DNA of 7,286 bases from assembly GCA_005778315.1 (NCBI GenBank), contig SXOW01000218.1:1-7286 (forward strand). Direction: 5' to 3'. Shown piece after piece: positions 1 to 7,067 of this stretch. The position numbers and the translations under genes were made by a program. This DNA is from Acidobacteriota bacterium. GTDB taxonomy: Bacteria; Acidobacteriota; Vicinamibacteria; Vicinamibacterales; UBA8438. Numbering within the stretch: the stretch's first letter is position 1; each line of letters starts with the position of its first letter. Under the pieces are notes generated by a model. That model saw only the letters and a program-made list of their open reading frames with translations. It searched no databases and was not told the origin of the DNA.

Positions 1-587
1 GGGAGACGGTCGAGGTCACGGATGACAGGCCGCGCCGGCGTGCGGATCGTCGTTGACGCCCCGGCCGGGCTGGTCACGATCCCGGCCACCTCCGTGAGCG
101 AGGCCGGCTCGTCACGGACGAGCCGGTCGAGCACCTCTCGAAGGGTATCCTCCCCTTCGCCGACGATGACCACGTCAGCCCCATGTTCGAGATAGGTCCC
201 TGAACGATCGCTCGCATCCGAACCGCACACCACGGTTCGGCAGCCCCGGCGACGGGCGGCCGCCAGCATCTCGAACGCCGCGTCCCGCATCCGCAGGAGG
301 CACATCTTCGACAGATAGTTGAAATTGTCTTCGTAGAGCACCGCCACGCGAGGACGGTGCGTGGCGAGGGCCTGGTCCCAATCGGCCGGTGACGCGGCCA
401 GCATGGCGTCAAACAGGGCCACCCGGTGACCCGCCGCTCGAGCCACGGCCGCGGCTATCAACGTGCCGAGCGGCGGATACGGCTGCATGAGTCGAAACAA
501 CTTGGGATCAAACTTCAGGAAATACGAGTGACCGAACAGCACGTCCGTCGTGGGCGCCGTGACAGCCGACGTAACGGGGCTAGTCAT
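1..587 (-). CDS. B12-binding domain radical SAM protein, N-terminal part (cut by window edge)
   Basis: This reading frame starts at ATG 587 and stays open to the left edge, giving 195 complete codons with no stop, so the gene is truncated by the window. The visible part is a cobalamin-binding-like Rossmann domain. It has the early motif PYPPLGTL (residues 37-43), then GHRVALFDAML (53-63), VLYEDNFNYLS (83-93), and the strand-loop GADVVIVGEGEDTL (136-149), followed by a late RPVIRDLDRLP (from about 187). Such proteins usually carry the sequence 'dLD.LP' just before the radical SAM domain. The CxxxCxxC cluster motif therefore lies outside the window and cannot be checked. Known members of this broad class perform methylations, ring rearrangements or other radical chemistry; the substrate here is unknown. 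The ATG overlaps the stop of the nucleotidyltransferase gene by 8 nt, implying translational coupling at the end of a glycosyltransferase operon. The family call is fairly sure; the reaction is not. Confidence 0.8.
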   Translation of the reverse strand, partial: MTSPVTSAVTAPTTDVLFGHSYFLKFDPKLFRLMQPYPPLGTLIAAAVARAAGHRVALFDAMLAASPADWDQALATHRPRVAVLYEDNFNYLSKMCLLRMRDAAFEMLAAARRRGCRTVVCGSDASDRSGTYLEHGADVVIVGEGEDTLREVLDRLVRDEPASLTEVAGIVTSPAGASTTIRTPARPVIRDLDRL

Positions 588-1644
588 GATCGCGACCGTA
601 ACGCTCGGCGAAGAGCTGCCGGTAGAGACCGGGAGTGTCGTCGCCATCAGACACGACGGCGCGCGGATCTGGCGAGGCGGGAACGGCCGGAAAGAGCTGG
701 TCCAGTTCGGGCACACACGCGGCGCTCCCGAACCAGTCGGCGACCCGCTGACGGAAGGCGCGCTCGACGGCCGGACCGTATCCACCCCCGACGACCGTTT
801 GGCGGTCTGGCCGGTAGGCCCGGACGAGGTGGGCCCGGCGCCACCCCTCGGGAGCACGTCGACGACGATAGTAGGGAAGCAGCATCTGGTAGAGCGCCCG
901 GTCCAGCCAATCGCCCACCCGACCGGCCAGGACCCACTCTATGCCACGTGTCGCACCCGGACGAGACTCCGTGGCGGCCTGTGCGCGATCGGTGTCGTGT
1001 TCCACATTGGGCAACAATCCGTAGACCCACGGATTCGCGGCCCGGAATCGAGTGTACGTCTCAGCCCCTCGGAGGGGCACGACCTGCGCCACCTCACGCG
1101 CCGTATAGAGGGTGTGCGGTTCCACCTCGAGCGAGTCGAGCGTGAGGAAGTAGTTCGGGCACACGCGCACGCCGACACAGGATGCGAGGCGGCGCAGCGT
1201 CATGGCCCAGACCTGCACGGTCCAGAGCCGCCGCGGCGCCGTCACCAGAAACATATCGACGTCCGCGTTCGCGGTGGCGTTGCCAGCCGCAAGCGACCCG
1301 CACACGCCGACCATGCGCACGAACGGCACCCACGCCATCCACGTCGCGTATCGTGTGGCCCATCCCCAGAGTCGAGACCCCTGCGACTGGCGTTCGCGAC
1401 GCCGCTCGACGATCGGCTCGCGCCCGGCCAGCGAGAAGTACCCGTCCGTCCGTGAAACCCAGTGCCCCAGCAGCGCCTCGAGCGCGGCTGCCCACACCTC
1501 AGGCTCTGGGCACCGGACCGGCAGATAGCGACGCAACTCCTCCTCAGTCAGTGGATAGTCGAAGAGGTCGCTGTACAACAGGGTCAGTACGATCGCCCGT
1601 TGCGGCGGGGTCAACTCGGACGGACTCGGCTCACGCGGTCTCAT
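580..1644 (-). CDS. Pol-beta-like nucleotidyltransferase with N-terminal winged-helix-like region
   Basis: From ATG 1644 this encodes 354 residues; an in-frame GTG at 1677 would add 11. The N-terminus (about 13-75) has the signature IVLTLLYSDLFDYPLTEEEL and a wing-like YFSLAGRE, suggesting a small helix-turn-helix or winged-helix module. The centre holds a nucleotidyltransferase core: GS at 116-117, followed 10 residues later by ADVDMFLV with D128 and D130, the G-S-x(n)-D-x-D arrangement of the pol-beta superfamily. A third carboxylate may be D170, E173 or E175 in the segment after NYFLTLD. The C-terminal ~150 residues are rich in Arg and aromatics and not recognised. The gene overlaps the upstream GT4 gene by 14 nt and the downstream B12-radical SAM gene by 8 nt. 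Substrate and biological role are unknown. It could adenylylate or otherwise nucleotidylate a sugar, lipid or protein, or act as a regulator. I know of no characterised member with this architecture. Confidence 0.8.
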   Translation of the reverse strand: MRPREPSPSELTPPQRAIVLTLLYSDLFDYPLTEEELRRYLPVRCPEPEVWAAALEALLGHWVSRTDGYFSLAGREPIVERRRERQSQGSRLWGWATRYATWMAWVPFVRMVGVCGSLAAGNATANADVDMFLVTAPRRLWTVQVWAMTLRRLASCVGVRVCPNYFLTLDSLEVEPHTLYTAREVAQVVPLRGAETYTRFRAANPWVYGLLPNVEHDTDRAQAATESRPGATRGIEWVLAGRVGDWLDRALYQMLLPYYRRRRAPEGWRRAHLVRAYRPDRQTVVGGGYGPAVERAFRQRVADWFGSAACVPELDQLFPAVPASPDPRAVVSDGDDTPGLYRQLFAERYGRDHD

Positions 1645-2785
1645 GACGCTCGGGGGCCTGGGACGTTGGTGACTCACGGCTGCCGAGCGCTTCGCGATAG
1701 ATCGCGACCGTGCGGTCGGCCATCAGATCCACGTGAAACCGGGACGCGACCCGCTGGCGGCCGGCCTCTCCCATTGCGGTGCGCCTGGTCGGATCGGCCA
1801 ACAGTGACGCCAACGCCTCGGCGAGTGCCGTCGCGTCGCCGGGCGGGACCACCAGACCGGTCTCACCATGCGTGTTGACGACACTGGTGCCGGTCCCGAG
1901 TTCGGTGCTGACCACCGGCCGACCCGCCGCCATCGCCTCGAGCAGCACCAATCCGAATGCTTCGCTCCGATTCACTGAGGGGAGCACCACGATGTCGGCG
2001 GCGGCATAGTGCGCCGGTAACGCGGCGTCCGGCACCTGTCCGAAGAAGCGAATGCGGTCGGCGGCCACCGATTGGCCGGCCCGCTGTCGCACCACCGGTC
2101 CCATTGGGCCATCACCCACAATTCGAAACTCCGCGTCGACCGCCTGGGCCGCGTCGCACAGCACGTCGAGCCCTTTGTAGTGCCGCAAGCGACCGACGAA
2201 GAGGACGACGCTCCTGGCCGCACGTGCCTCGTCGGAGGGGTCGGTCTCGTCGCGCTCCACGGAGGCGAACGGGCGTGGATCGATTCCGAGCGGCACAACG
2301 CGACACCGATCCATGACGGGACGCAGCAGCGGTGAACCCTCCAGGTAGGATCTCGTGGTGACCAGCACTCGGTCGGCACGGCGCAGCAGTTGACTGACGA
2401 ACGGGCGATACACACGCCCAAGCCGTCGATACCGGACCGGCTCGCTGTGATAGGTGACGACCGTAGCGCTCGCCCGACCGAACAGCTGATGCGCACACTC
2501 GCCCAGCGGGTAGGGGTGGTGAAGATGCGTGACATCAGTGGGCAATCGACGAACCCACGCCACCAGCGCGGGGCTCATCGGGGTTGACGCCACCGACCCC
2601 CAGGACCGCGTGCGGATGACCCGCACCCCTGCCTCGTCAGCCACCGTTGAGCGGCCGGACGCCGAGGCAGCCAGCACCGTGACCGCACAGCCTCGGCGCT
2701 GCTGGGCCTCCGCCAGTGCGCGAACGTGGTACTCGATGCCGCCAACGACCGGTGGATACGCCTTGAAGATATGCAGGATCCGCAT
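1631..2785 (-). CDS. GT4-family (GT-B fold) glycosyltransferase, second of two
   Basis: A 384-residue cytosolic GT-B glycosyltransferase, expected to move a sugar from a nucleotide-sugar donor onto a growing glycan with retention of configuration. The N-terminal domain has the glycine motif PPVVGGIEYH (11-20), LHHPYPLG (88-95) and VVTYHSE (109-115). The C-terminal donor domain has FVGRLRHYKGLDVL (196-209, with R199 and K204), RIVGDGP (221-227) and ADIVVLPS (263-270). The E-x7-E motif SEAFGLVLLE gives E275 and E283. It is followed by GTGTSVVN and HGETGLVVPPGDA, typical of O-antigen-type mannosyl- and rhamnosyl-like GT4 enzymes. The start is ATG 2785, because MRILHIFKAYPP begins the first Rossmann strand; the frame is open further upstream to 3019 but that extension is Arg/Pro-rich antisense. 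The start shares one base with the preceding GT4 stop (TGATG), a classic reinitiation overlap. Length is normal. Donor and acceptor cannot be assigned. Confidence 0.92.
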   Translation of the reverse strand: MRILHIFKAYPPVVGGIEYHVRALAEAQQRRGCAVTVLAASASGRSTVADEAGVRVIRTRSWGSVASTPMSPALVAWVRRLPTDVTHLHHPYPLGECAHQLFGRASATVVTYHSEPVRYRRLGRVYRPFVSQLLRRADRVLVTTRSYLEGSPLLRPVMDRCRVVPLGIDPRPFASVERDETDPSDEARAARSVVLFVGRLRHYKGLDVLCDAAQAVDAEFRIVGDGPMGPVVRQRAGQSVAADRIRFFGQVPDAALPAHYAAADIVVLPSVNRSEAFGLVLLEAMAAGRPVVSTELGTGTSVVNTHGETGLVVPPGDATALAEALASLLADPTRRTAMGEAGRQRVASRFHVDLMADRTVAIYREALGSRESPTSQAPERHETA

Positions 2786-3942
2786 CAGGCCTGCCCTTGT
2801 GCTGATACCGCACCCACGTAGGCGTCGAGCGTAAGCCTGGCAGTTCGCGACCAGGAAAACTCGCGGACCCGGACAAATCCGCGGGCGGTCAGGTCGGCCC
2901 GTAGTGCATCGTCCTCGAGGCCGCGCCGGAGCGCCGCGCTGCAGGCGCTGACACTCGTCGGGTCGACCAGGAGCGCCGCGCCGCCGGTCTCCTCGGTCAG
3001 CGCCGGTGTCTGGGCGCACAGCACTGGCGCGCCACAGGCCATGGCCTCGAGTACCGGTAGCCCGAATCCTTCGAGCAGCGACGGCTGCACGACGACCCGG
3101 GCCCCGCTGTACAACGCGGGCAGGTCACCCTCGGACACGTCACCCACCCAGCGTACGTGACCCGAGGTCGCGTCGGCTGTGTCCCGCGCCTGCACGGTCC
3201 GAGGGCCAGCCGCCGACCCGCCGGCAAGAGCGAGACACGCGGCTCCGGCGTCACGACCGGCTACGGCCCTCCACGCCTGCACAAGCATCTCCAGATTCTT
3301 GTGCGGCTTCTGCGTGCCCACACACAACACGTAGCGCTCCGGCAGGCCCAGACGCCCACGCATCGCCGCCACGGCCTTGGGTGAGGCCGGCTTGAACCGA
3401 TCGTCGCTGGCGTACGGTGTCACCCAGAGGCGGTCGCCACGAACGGCACAGTGTGACCGCAGATCGGCCGCCGCGGCTTCAGATGGGGTCAGCACCCCGG
3501 CCGCGTGACGAAGGGCCCGCTGAAGCAGGAGACGATAGATCACCTGGGCCCGGCGTGTCGGCAGGCGACCAGCGGCGTGCAACGGAATCACATCGTGGAT
3601 GGTGACCACGCTCGGGCACGGCAGGGGGCCGGCCGAAAGCAGATGCGGCGTATGGCAGACGTCTGCCGACAGCCGACGACACACACGGCCCAGCGCGAAC
3701 TGGCCGCGAAACGACCTGACCCCGACATCGTCGGCCACGATCTCCACGCCACGCGACGGCAGCGCGTCGAGGTCATAGCGGGTCTGGCGGGCATGACGGT
3801 CGACCAGGAGGTGAATGCGACAGGACGGCGCCAGGGCCGGCAGCGCCTGGCAGAGGTTGAAGACGTAGCGTCCGATGCCGGGATAGTCGTCGGCGACAAA
3901 GCGTCCGTCGAGGACCACGACGAGCCGCGGGTCCGAATCCAT
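2785..3942 (-). CDS. GT4-family (GT-B fold) glycosyltransferase, first of two
   Basis: A 385-residue GT4 enzyme and first gene of the minus-strand operon. Motifs in order: VVVLDGRF (8-15), PGIGRYVFNL (21-30, acceptor-side glycines), VVTIHDVIPL (112-121, with H116-D117), VLTPSEAAAADL (150-161), LCVGTQKPHKNLEML (206-220, with K212 and K215 near the donor phosphates), ARVVVQPSLLEGFGLP (281-296) with the E-x7-E pair E291 and E299, and LLVDPTS (324-330). This pattern matches the WbpY/WbpZ-like mannosyltransferase-type group of GT4; the sugar is not predictable. The start is ATG 3942, giving MDSDPRLVVVLDGRF. A GTG at 3984 would add 14 residues, but they look non-coding and would leave only 25 bp to the divergent gene. 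The stop overlaps the next gene's ATG by one base. It has few neighbours with known chemistry, so role in O-antigen, exopolysaccharide or glycolipid assembly is inferred from family and context. Confidence 0.92.
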   Translation of the reverse strand: MDSDPRLVVVLDGRFVADDYPGIGRYVFNLCQALPALAPSCRIHLLVDRHARQTRYDLDALPSRGVEIVADDVGVRSFRGQFALGRVCRRLSADVCHTPHLLSAGPLPCPSVVTIHDVIPLHAAGRLPTRRAQVIYRLLLQRALRHAAGVLTPSEAAAADLRSHCAVRGDRLWVTPYASDDRFKPASPKAVAAMRGRLGLPERYVLCVGTQKPHKNLEMLVQAWRAVAGRDAGAACLALAGGSAAGPRTVQARDTADATSGHVRWVGDVSEGDLPALYSGARVVVQPSLLEGFGLPVLEAMACGAPVLCAQTPALTEETGGAALLVDPTSVSACSAALRRGLEDDALRADLTARGFVRVREFSWSRTARLTLDAYVGAVSAQGQA

Positions 3943-4009
3943 CGTAGGCACGGGTCTTCCGGCATTGTGCCACGCGGCGCCCACCAGTACAGACGAGTTA
4001 GAGTGAGCT
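3943..4009. promoter_or_regulatory. Divergent intergenic region between GT4 operon and GT-C gene
   Basis: These 67 bp separate two divergently oriented genes, so promoters for both are expected here or inside the coding ends. On the minus strand, CACAAT (3969-3964) is a 4/6 match to a sigma70 -10 box and lies about 22 nt before the ATG at 3942, but I see no good -35 partner. On the plus strand no convincing -10 is visible before GTG 4010. A weak 5-bp inverted repeat GGCAC (3947-3951) / GTGCC (3967-3971) lies beside the ATG. Evidence for any specific promoter element is weak. Confidence 0.3.
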
Positions 4010-5665
4010 GTGCCCTCAACCGTCGACGCCCAGGACAGGTGGGCAGCGCTGGGACTCGGCGTCTATGCGGCGGCCGTCGCTGCCTACCTCGCGCACACCG
4101 TGGGACCGGCCGGATTGATTTGGGACGACGGCTTCTACTACCTGCAAATCGCGCGCAACCTGGCCCACGGTGTCGGGTCGACCGCCGACGGACTGCATCC
4201 CACCAACGGTTACCACCCCTTGTGGCTGCTCAGCCTGATTCCGGTTTTCCATCTGACGACGTCCACCATGCAGGCGCTCTGGGTCGTCGTTGGCCTCCAG
4301 GCGGCGGGGCTGGCGGTGTCGGCCGCGTTGCTGTATCGCCTCGCGCGACATGCCGCCAGCCGATGGGCGTCAGCCGTCGCTGTGCTGGCGTGGGTGTGGC
4401 TCAGTTACCGGCTGGCCCTCAGCGGGTTGGAGTACGCCCTCTATGTCACGGCGGTGCTGGGCGCGGGATGCTGCTACGCGGAACGTGTCGCCCGGGGCGC
4501 GGCGTCCGACCGAACGCACCTCATCCTGGGCTGTCTGCTGGCCGTCGCGTTTCTGAGCCGGCTCGACGCTGCACTGCTCGCCGTCACGATGGCGTGGGCG
4601 GCGACCCGTGGATATACGGCCGGAGCGCTGCGCACGCGTCGTCTGATGGCGCTCCTCACGCCGACCCTCGTGGCGGGCCTCGCCTACGTCGCCATCAACC
4701 TGTGGTGTTTCGGCGCCGCAACCCCGGTCAGCGCCACGGTGAAACGGGGGTGGTCGGAACTGGCGCTGCAACAGGATCCCGTCTACCAACAGGCGGGGTG
4801 GGTGGTGGCCAAGGCGGTCCATTTGTGGTGGCCGCTCACACACGAGTCACTCGCGGTCCGGCTTGCGCTCGTCGGGGGCACGTGGATCATCGGGGCACTG
4901 TGGCTGGCGCGGCGCCGGCTCCACATGGACCGCCGCCTCGATACGCTGGCACCACTCGTTGCCTACAGCGGTGTGAGTTTCGGCTTCTACGCGCTGGTCT
5001 ATCACGGCATGTGGAGTCAGTCGCGCTGGTATTACGCCGTGACGCCAGTGTTGGCCGCCGTGCTCCTGGCGGTAAGCGCAGAGTGGGGATGCGAACAAGT
5101 CAAGCGCGTCGGCGCGGCGCTGGGCGGGGCCGCGCGCCAGCGCGCCGTGCGGGTCGCGTCGGTGGCGGCGCTCTTGGGGCTGGTCGTTGTTCCGGTCAAG
5201 ACGCTGCGTGATATTCGGGCCCTGGGGCCCGACTTCGGCCTGGCCCTCGCACCAGCGTTGGTGGCCATTGAGGCGCTCCCGCCCGACGCCGTGCTGGCGT
5301 CCTGGAACAGCGGTACCCTCGCGTTCCGCTCCGAGCGAACCATCGTGAATCTCGATGGTCTCGTGAACTCGTGGCAGTACCAGCGCGAAGGTCGGCAGGA
5401 CTTGTGCGAATACTGGCGCCGGACCGGCGTCACGCATGTCGTCGATTTCTTCGATTTCACCGCCGATCCGCCAATCGCGCCGGTTCTCGAATCGTATCGG
5501 TCGCTCTACGGATACGGCCGCTGTCGTGAACAGTTGCGTCTCCTCTGGGCGGACGAAGGGCTGCCGCCTGCCGAGCGTTTGGCGCTGTTCGCGTTCGACC
5601 CGGGTCGTGGCGCGCGCAGGGGCGGTCCACGGCGCGTTGTTCCGACCTACAACTCGAAGTCCTGA
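4010..5665 (+). CDS. GT-C type polytopic membrane glycosyltransferase
   Basis: A 551-residue integral membrane protein starting at GTG 4010, with weak Shine-Dalgarno-like GAGTGAG just before. About 10-12 hydrophobic segments can be seen, for example near 11-33, 86-108, 120-156, 170-196, 210-232, 283-299, 313-334, 340-358 and 380-396. The first extracytoplasmic loop has the diagnostic acidic pair WDDGFYYLQIARN (D39-D40), and then GLHPTNGYHPLW (61-72). This resembles the GT39/ArnT/PMT-like GT-C fold, whose members transfer a sugar from a polyprenyl-phosphate donor on the periplasmic side. A soluble tail (about 415-530) contains VLASWNSGTLAF and IVNLDGLVN, as in other long bacterial GT-C proteins where it sits outside the membrane. 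The C-terminal ~20 residues are Arg/Gly-rich. It lies divergent to the GT4 operon, so it is probably part of the same glycan pathway. Acceptor and sugar are unknown. Confidence 0.85.
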   Translation: MPSTVDAQDRWAALGLGVYAAAVAAYLAHTVGPAGLIWDDGFYYLQIARNLAHGVGSTADGLHPTNGYHPLWLLSLIPVFHLTTSTMQALWVVVGLQAAGLAVSAALLYRLARHAASRWASAVAVLAWVWLSYRLALSGLEYALYVTAVLGAGCCYAERVARGAASDRTHLILGCLLAVAFLSRLDAALLAVTMAWAATRGYTAGALRTRRLMALLTPTLVAGLAYVAINLWCFGAATPVSATVKRGWSELALQQDPVYQQAGWVVAKAVHLWWPLTHESLAVRLALVGGTWIIGALWLARRRLHMDRRLDTLAPLVAYSGVSFGFYALVYHGMWSQSRWYYAVTPVLAAVLLAVSAEWGCEQVKRVGAALGGAARQRAVRVASVAALLGLVVVPVKTLRDIRALGPDFGLALAPALVAIEALPPDAVLASWNSGTLAFRSERTIVNLDGLVNSWQYQREGRQDLCEYWRRTGVTHVVDFFDFTADPPIAPVLESYRSLYGYGRCREQLRLLWADEGLPPAERLALFAFDPGRGARRGGPRRVVPTYNSKS

Positions 5666-6909
5666 AGGCGGATCTGGTTCGCCGCTCGCAGTCCCCTGGC
5701 GGACACACCAAGCACGCCGAGCAACCCCTCGGCGTCGCCATGGTCAAAGGAGCCTACGCCTTCCATGGATGCGTCGTCCGGCGAGTACAGAATCGACTCG
5801 AAATCAGCCTTCACGAAGTCGACATGCCCCTTGTAGAGGTCGAGGGTCAGCTCCCCCGAGATGGTGTCTGAGTACGAGCGCACGGCACGGATGGCGGCCG
5901 CCGTGCTCGGGTGGAACCACGCGGCCTCGTAGATCTGACGACCCACCATATTGGAGAGGAACTTGTAGAGCTCCAAAGACCGCCGGTCGAGGATGAGCTG
6001 ATAGATGTACTCGTACGCCGTGTGCAGCAGCTGCATGGCGGGTTGCTCGTACACCCCGCGGGACTTGATGCCGACGTAGCGGTTCTCGAGGGCGTGGAGG
6101 CCGATGCCCACGGCGTTGGCGCCGGCAACCTTGTTGAGCGCCTCGAACAGGGGCACGAGTTCGACTGACGCGCCATTCAGCTGCACCGGGATCCCACGCT
6201 CGAACCGGAGCACCACTCTGGTAGTCGTGTCAGGCGCGTCCTGGGGATGCACCCCAAACTGTGGGGTGATGAAACGCGGCCCGACGTCGAGCTGTTCGAG
6301 TTTGCCGGCTTCATGCGTGAGGCCCAACAGGTTGGCGTCCGTACTGTAGGGTTTGTCGCGAGTCGCCCGCACCGGGATGGCGTTGGCCTCGCAGTAGTCG
6401 ATCATTTCCGACCGACCTGGGAACTGCGCCAGAAACTCCGGGTCGCGCCATGGGGCGTACACCTTGACGGTCGGGTCGAGCATGTTGGCGTACAGCTGGA
6501 ACCGCGTCTGGTCGTTGCCACGGCCAGTCGCGCCGTGCGACAAGACGTCCACGCCGTGCGCCGCCAGGACCGGCAGCGCCTTCTGGGTTGTGACCGCCCT
6601 CGCAATACCGGTGGTGTTGAGGTAGCCGCCTTCGTAGCTGCCGCCACACATCAACAGGAGGATGCCTGCCTCAGCCAGCGCTTGCCGCCCGTCCACCAAT
6701 GTGTACGTCTCGGCGCCGGCCTGGCGCATGCGCGTCTCGATGTCGCCGATGTCCTTCTCATCCGGCTGCCCGAGGTCCGCGGTGCAGCAATGCACCTTCA
6801 CCCCGTGGTCGCGGGCCCATCGGGTAAAGGTCACGCTGTCGAGACCGCCGGAGACGAGTGCGACGATTCCGCGCCCCTGGAGGTCCTTGATGCCGATTCT
6901 GTCTGCCAT
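5647..6909 (-). CDS. argG: Argininosuccinate synthase
   Basis: This enzyme condenses citrulline and aspartate using ATP to make argininosuccinate, the penultimate step of arginine synthesis in the cytoplasm. From ATG 6909 it has 420 residues; an in-frame GTG at 6960 would add 17 (family lengths are roughly 400-450). The N-terminal PP-loop is SGGLDS (20-25), followed by TADLGQPDE (43-51). The synthetase part has YLNTTGIARAV (96-106), GATGRGNDQTRF (126-137; T128, N132, D133 and R136 fit the aspartate and citrulline ligands known in the family), YSTDANLLGLTHEAGKLE (188-205) and ENRYVGIKSRGVYEQPAM (275-292). It resembles the longer E. coli-like branch in its central part. The PP-loop has Ser where most homologues have Thr (SGGLDT). 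No other arginine gene is visible. Its 3' end overlaps the 3' end of the GT-C gene by 19 bp, so it is last or alone in its transcript. I prefer ATG 6909, but the start is not certain. Confidence 0.93.
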   Translation of the reverse strand: MADRIGIKDLQGRGIVALVSGGLDSVTFTRWARDHGVKVHCCTADLGQPDEKDIGDIETRMRQAGAETYTLVDGRQALAEAGILLLMCGGSYEGGYLNTTGIARAVTTQKALPVLAAHGVDVLSHGATGRGNDQTRFQLYANMLDPTVKVYAPWRDPEFLAQFPGRSEMIDYCEANAIPVRATRDKPYSTDANLLGLTHEAGKLEQLDVGPRFITPQFGVHPQDAPDTTTRVVLRFERGIPVQLNGASVELVPLFEALNKVAGANAVGIGLHALENRYVGIKSRGVYEQPAMQLLHTAYEYIYQLILDRRSLELYKFLSNMVGRQIYEAAWFHPSTAAAIRAVRSYSDTISGELTLDLYKGHVDFVKADFESILYSPDDASMEGVGSFDHGDAEGLLGVLGVSARGLRAANQIRLQDFEL

Positions 6910-6948
6910 GCGTACCAGGTCCGTGTAATGGTCGAGTGCTGGGGGTGG

Positions 6949-6971
6949 CGCGGTCGCCACAGTTGACCGCG
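6949..6971. repeat. Inverted repeat at the argG 5' region
   Basis: A perfect 7-bp inverted repeat, CGCGGTC (6949-6955) and GACCGCG (6965-6971), with a 9-base spacer. It lies 40 bp upstream of the preferred argG ATG, and the alternative GTG at 6960 falls within its spacer. It could be an operator or an RNA hairpin in the argG leader. In GC-rich DNA a 7-bp dyad can arise by chance, so functional meaning is inference. It also supports the ATG 6909 start over GTG 6960, because an initiation codon inside such a hairpin would be less accessible. Confidence 0.4.
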
Positions 6972-7067
6972 GCCGGGAAATGCAGTGTACCCGACGAGCA
7001 GGTCCGAAACGAGGGGCTCATCCGGACCGACCGTGGACTACCATCTGGTGAGACGACTGGACGTCAC
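6972..7067. promoter_or_regulatory. Divergent intergenic region, argG / histone-like ORF
   Basis: This region must hold the argG promoter. On the minus strand TACACT (6989-6984) matches a -10 box at 4/6 positions, with a poor -35 region around GTTTC upstream. On the plus strand TACCAT (7039-7044) is another 4/6 -10 candidate, and TTGACC at 6963-6968 resembles a -35 but has only a weak TGTACC at suitable spacing. A second dyad, GGTCCG (7001-7006) / CGGACC (7023-7028), has 6-bp arms and a 16-base spacer. None of these elements is strong alone. Confidence 0.3.

Noticed and set aside
74..412. 112-codon minus-strand open frame
   Set aside because: It lies in a different frame inside the B12-binding domain gene, is Arg/Ser/Cys-rich, and has no domain pattern.
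426..1455. Plus-strand open frames of 239 and 301 codons
   Set aside because: Both lie antisense to the nucleotidyltransferase and radical SAM genes, which have clear motifs. The plus-strand products are Arg/Pro-rich and featureless.
580..1644. Toxin-antitoxin (MNT/HEPN) interpretation of the nucleotidyltransferase
   Set aside because: The protein is about three times the size of a minimal MNT antitoxin, no HEPN gene is adjacent, and it is overlapped on both sides by glycan and radical SAM genes.
2786..3019. Upstream extension of the second GT4 gene to 3019
   Set aside because: The extra ~78 residues are Arg/Pro/Gly-rich, overlap the end of the first GT4 gene in another frame, and precede a perfect MRILHIFKAYPP family start at 2785.
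3505..5211. 568-codon open frame on the plus strand
   Set aside because: It runs antisense to the first GT4 gene and then in another frame through the GT-C gene. The product is Arg/Gly/Pro-rich with no motif, a typical shadow frame in GC-rich DNA.
5630..5680. Intrinsic terminator between the convergent genes
   Set aside because: The stretch is GC-rich but I found no stable hairpin followed by a T-run on either strand.
6247..6966. 239-codon plus-strand open frame
   Set aside because: It is antisense to argG, whose catalytic motifs are unmistakable; the plus-strand product is His/Val/Arg-rich without recognisable domains.
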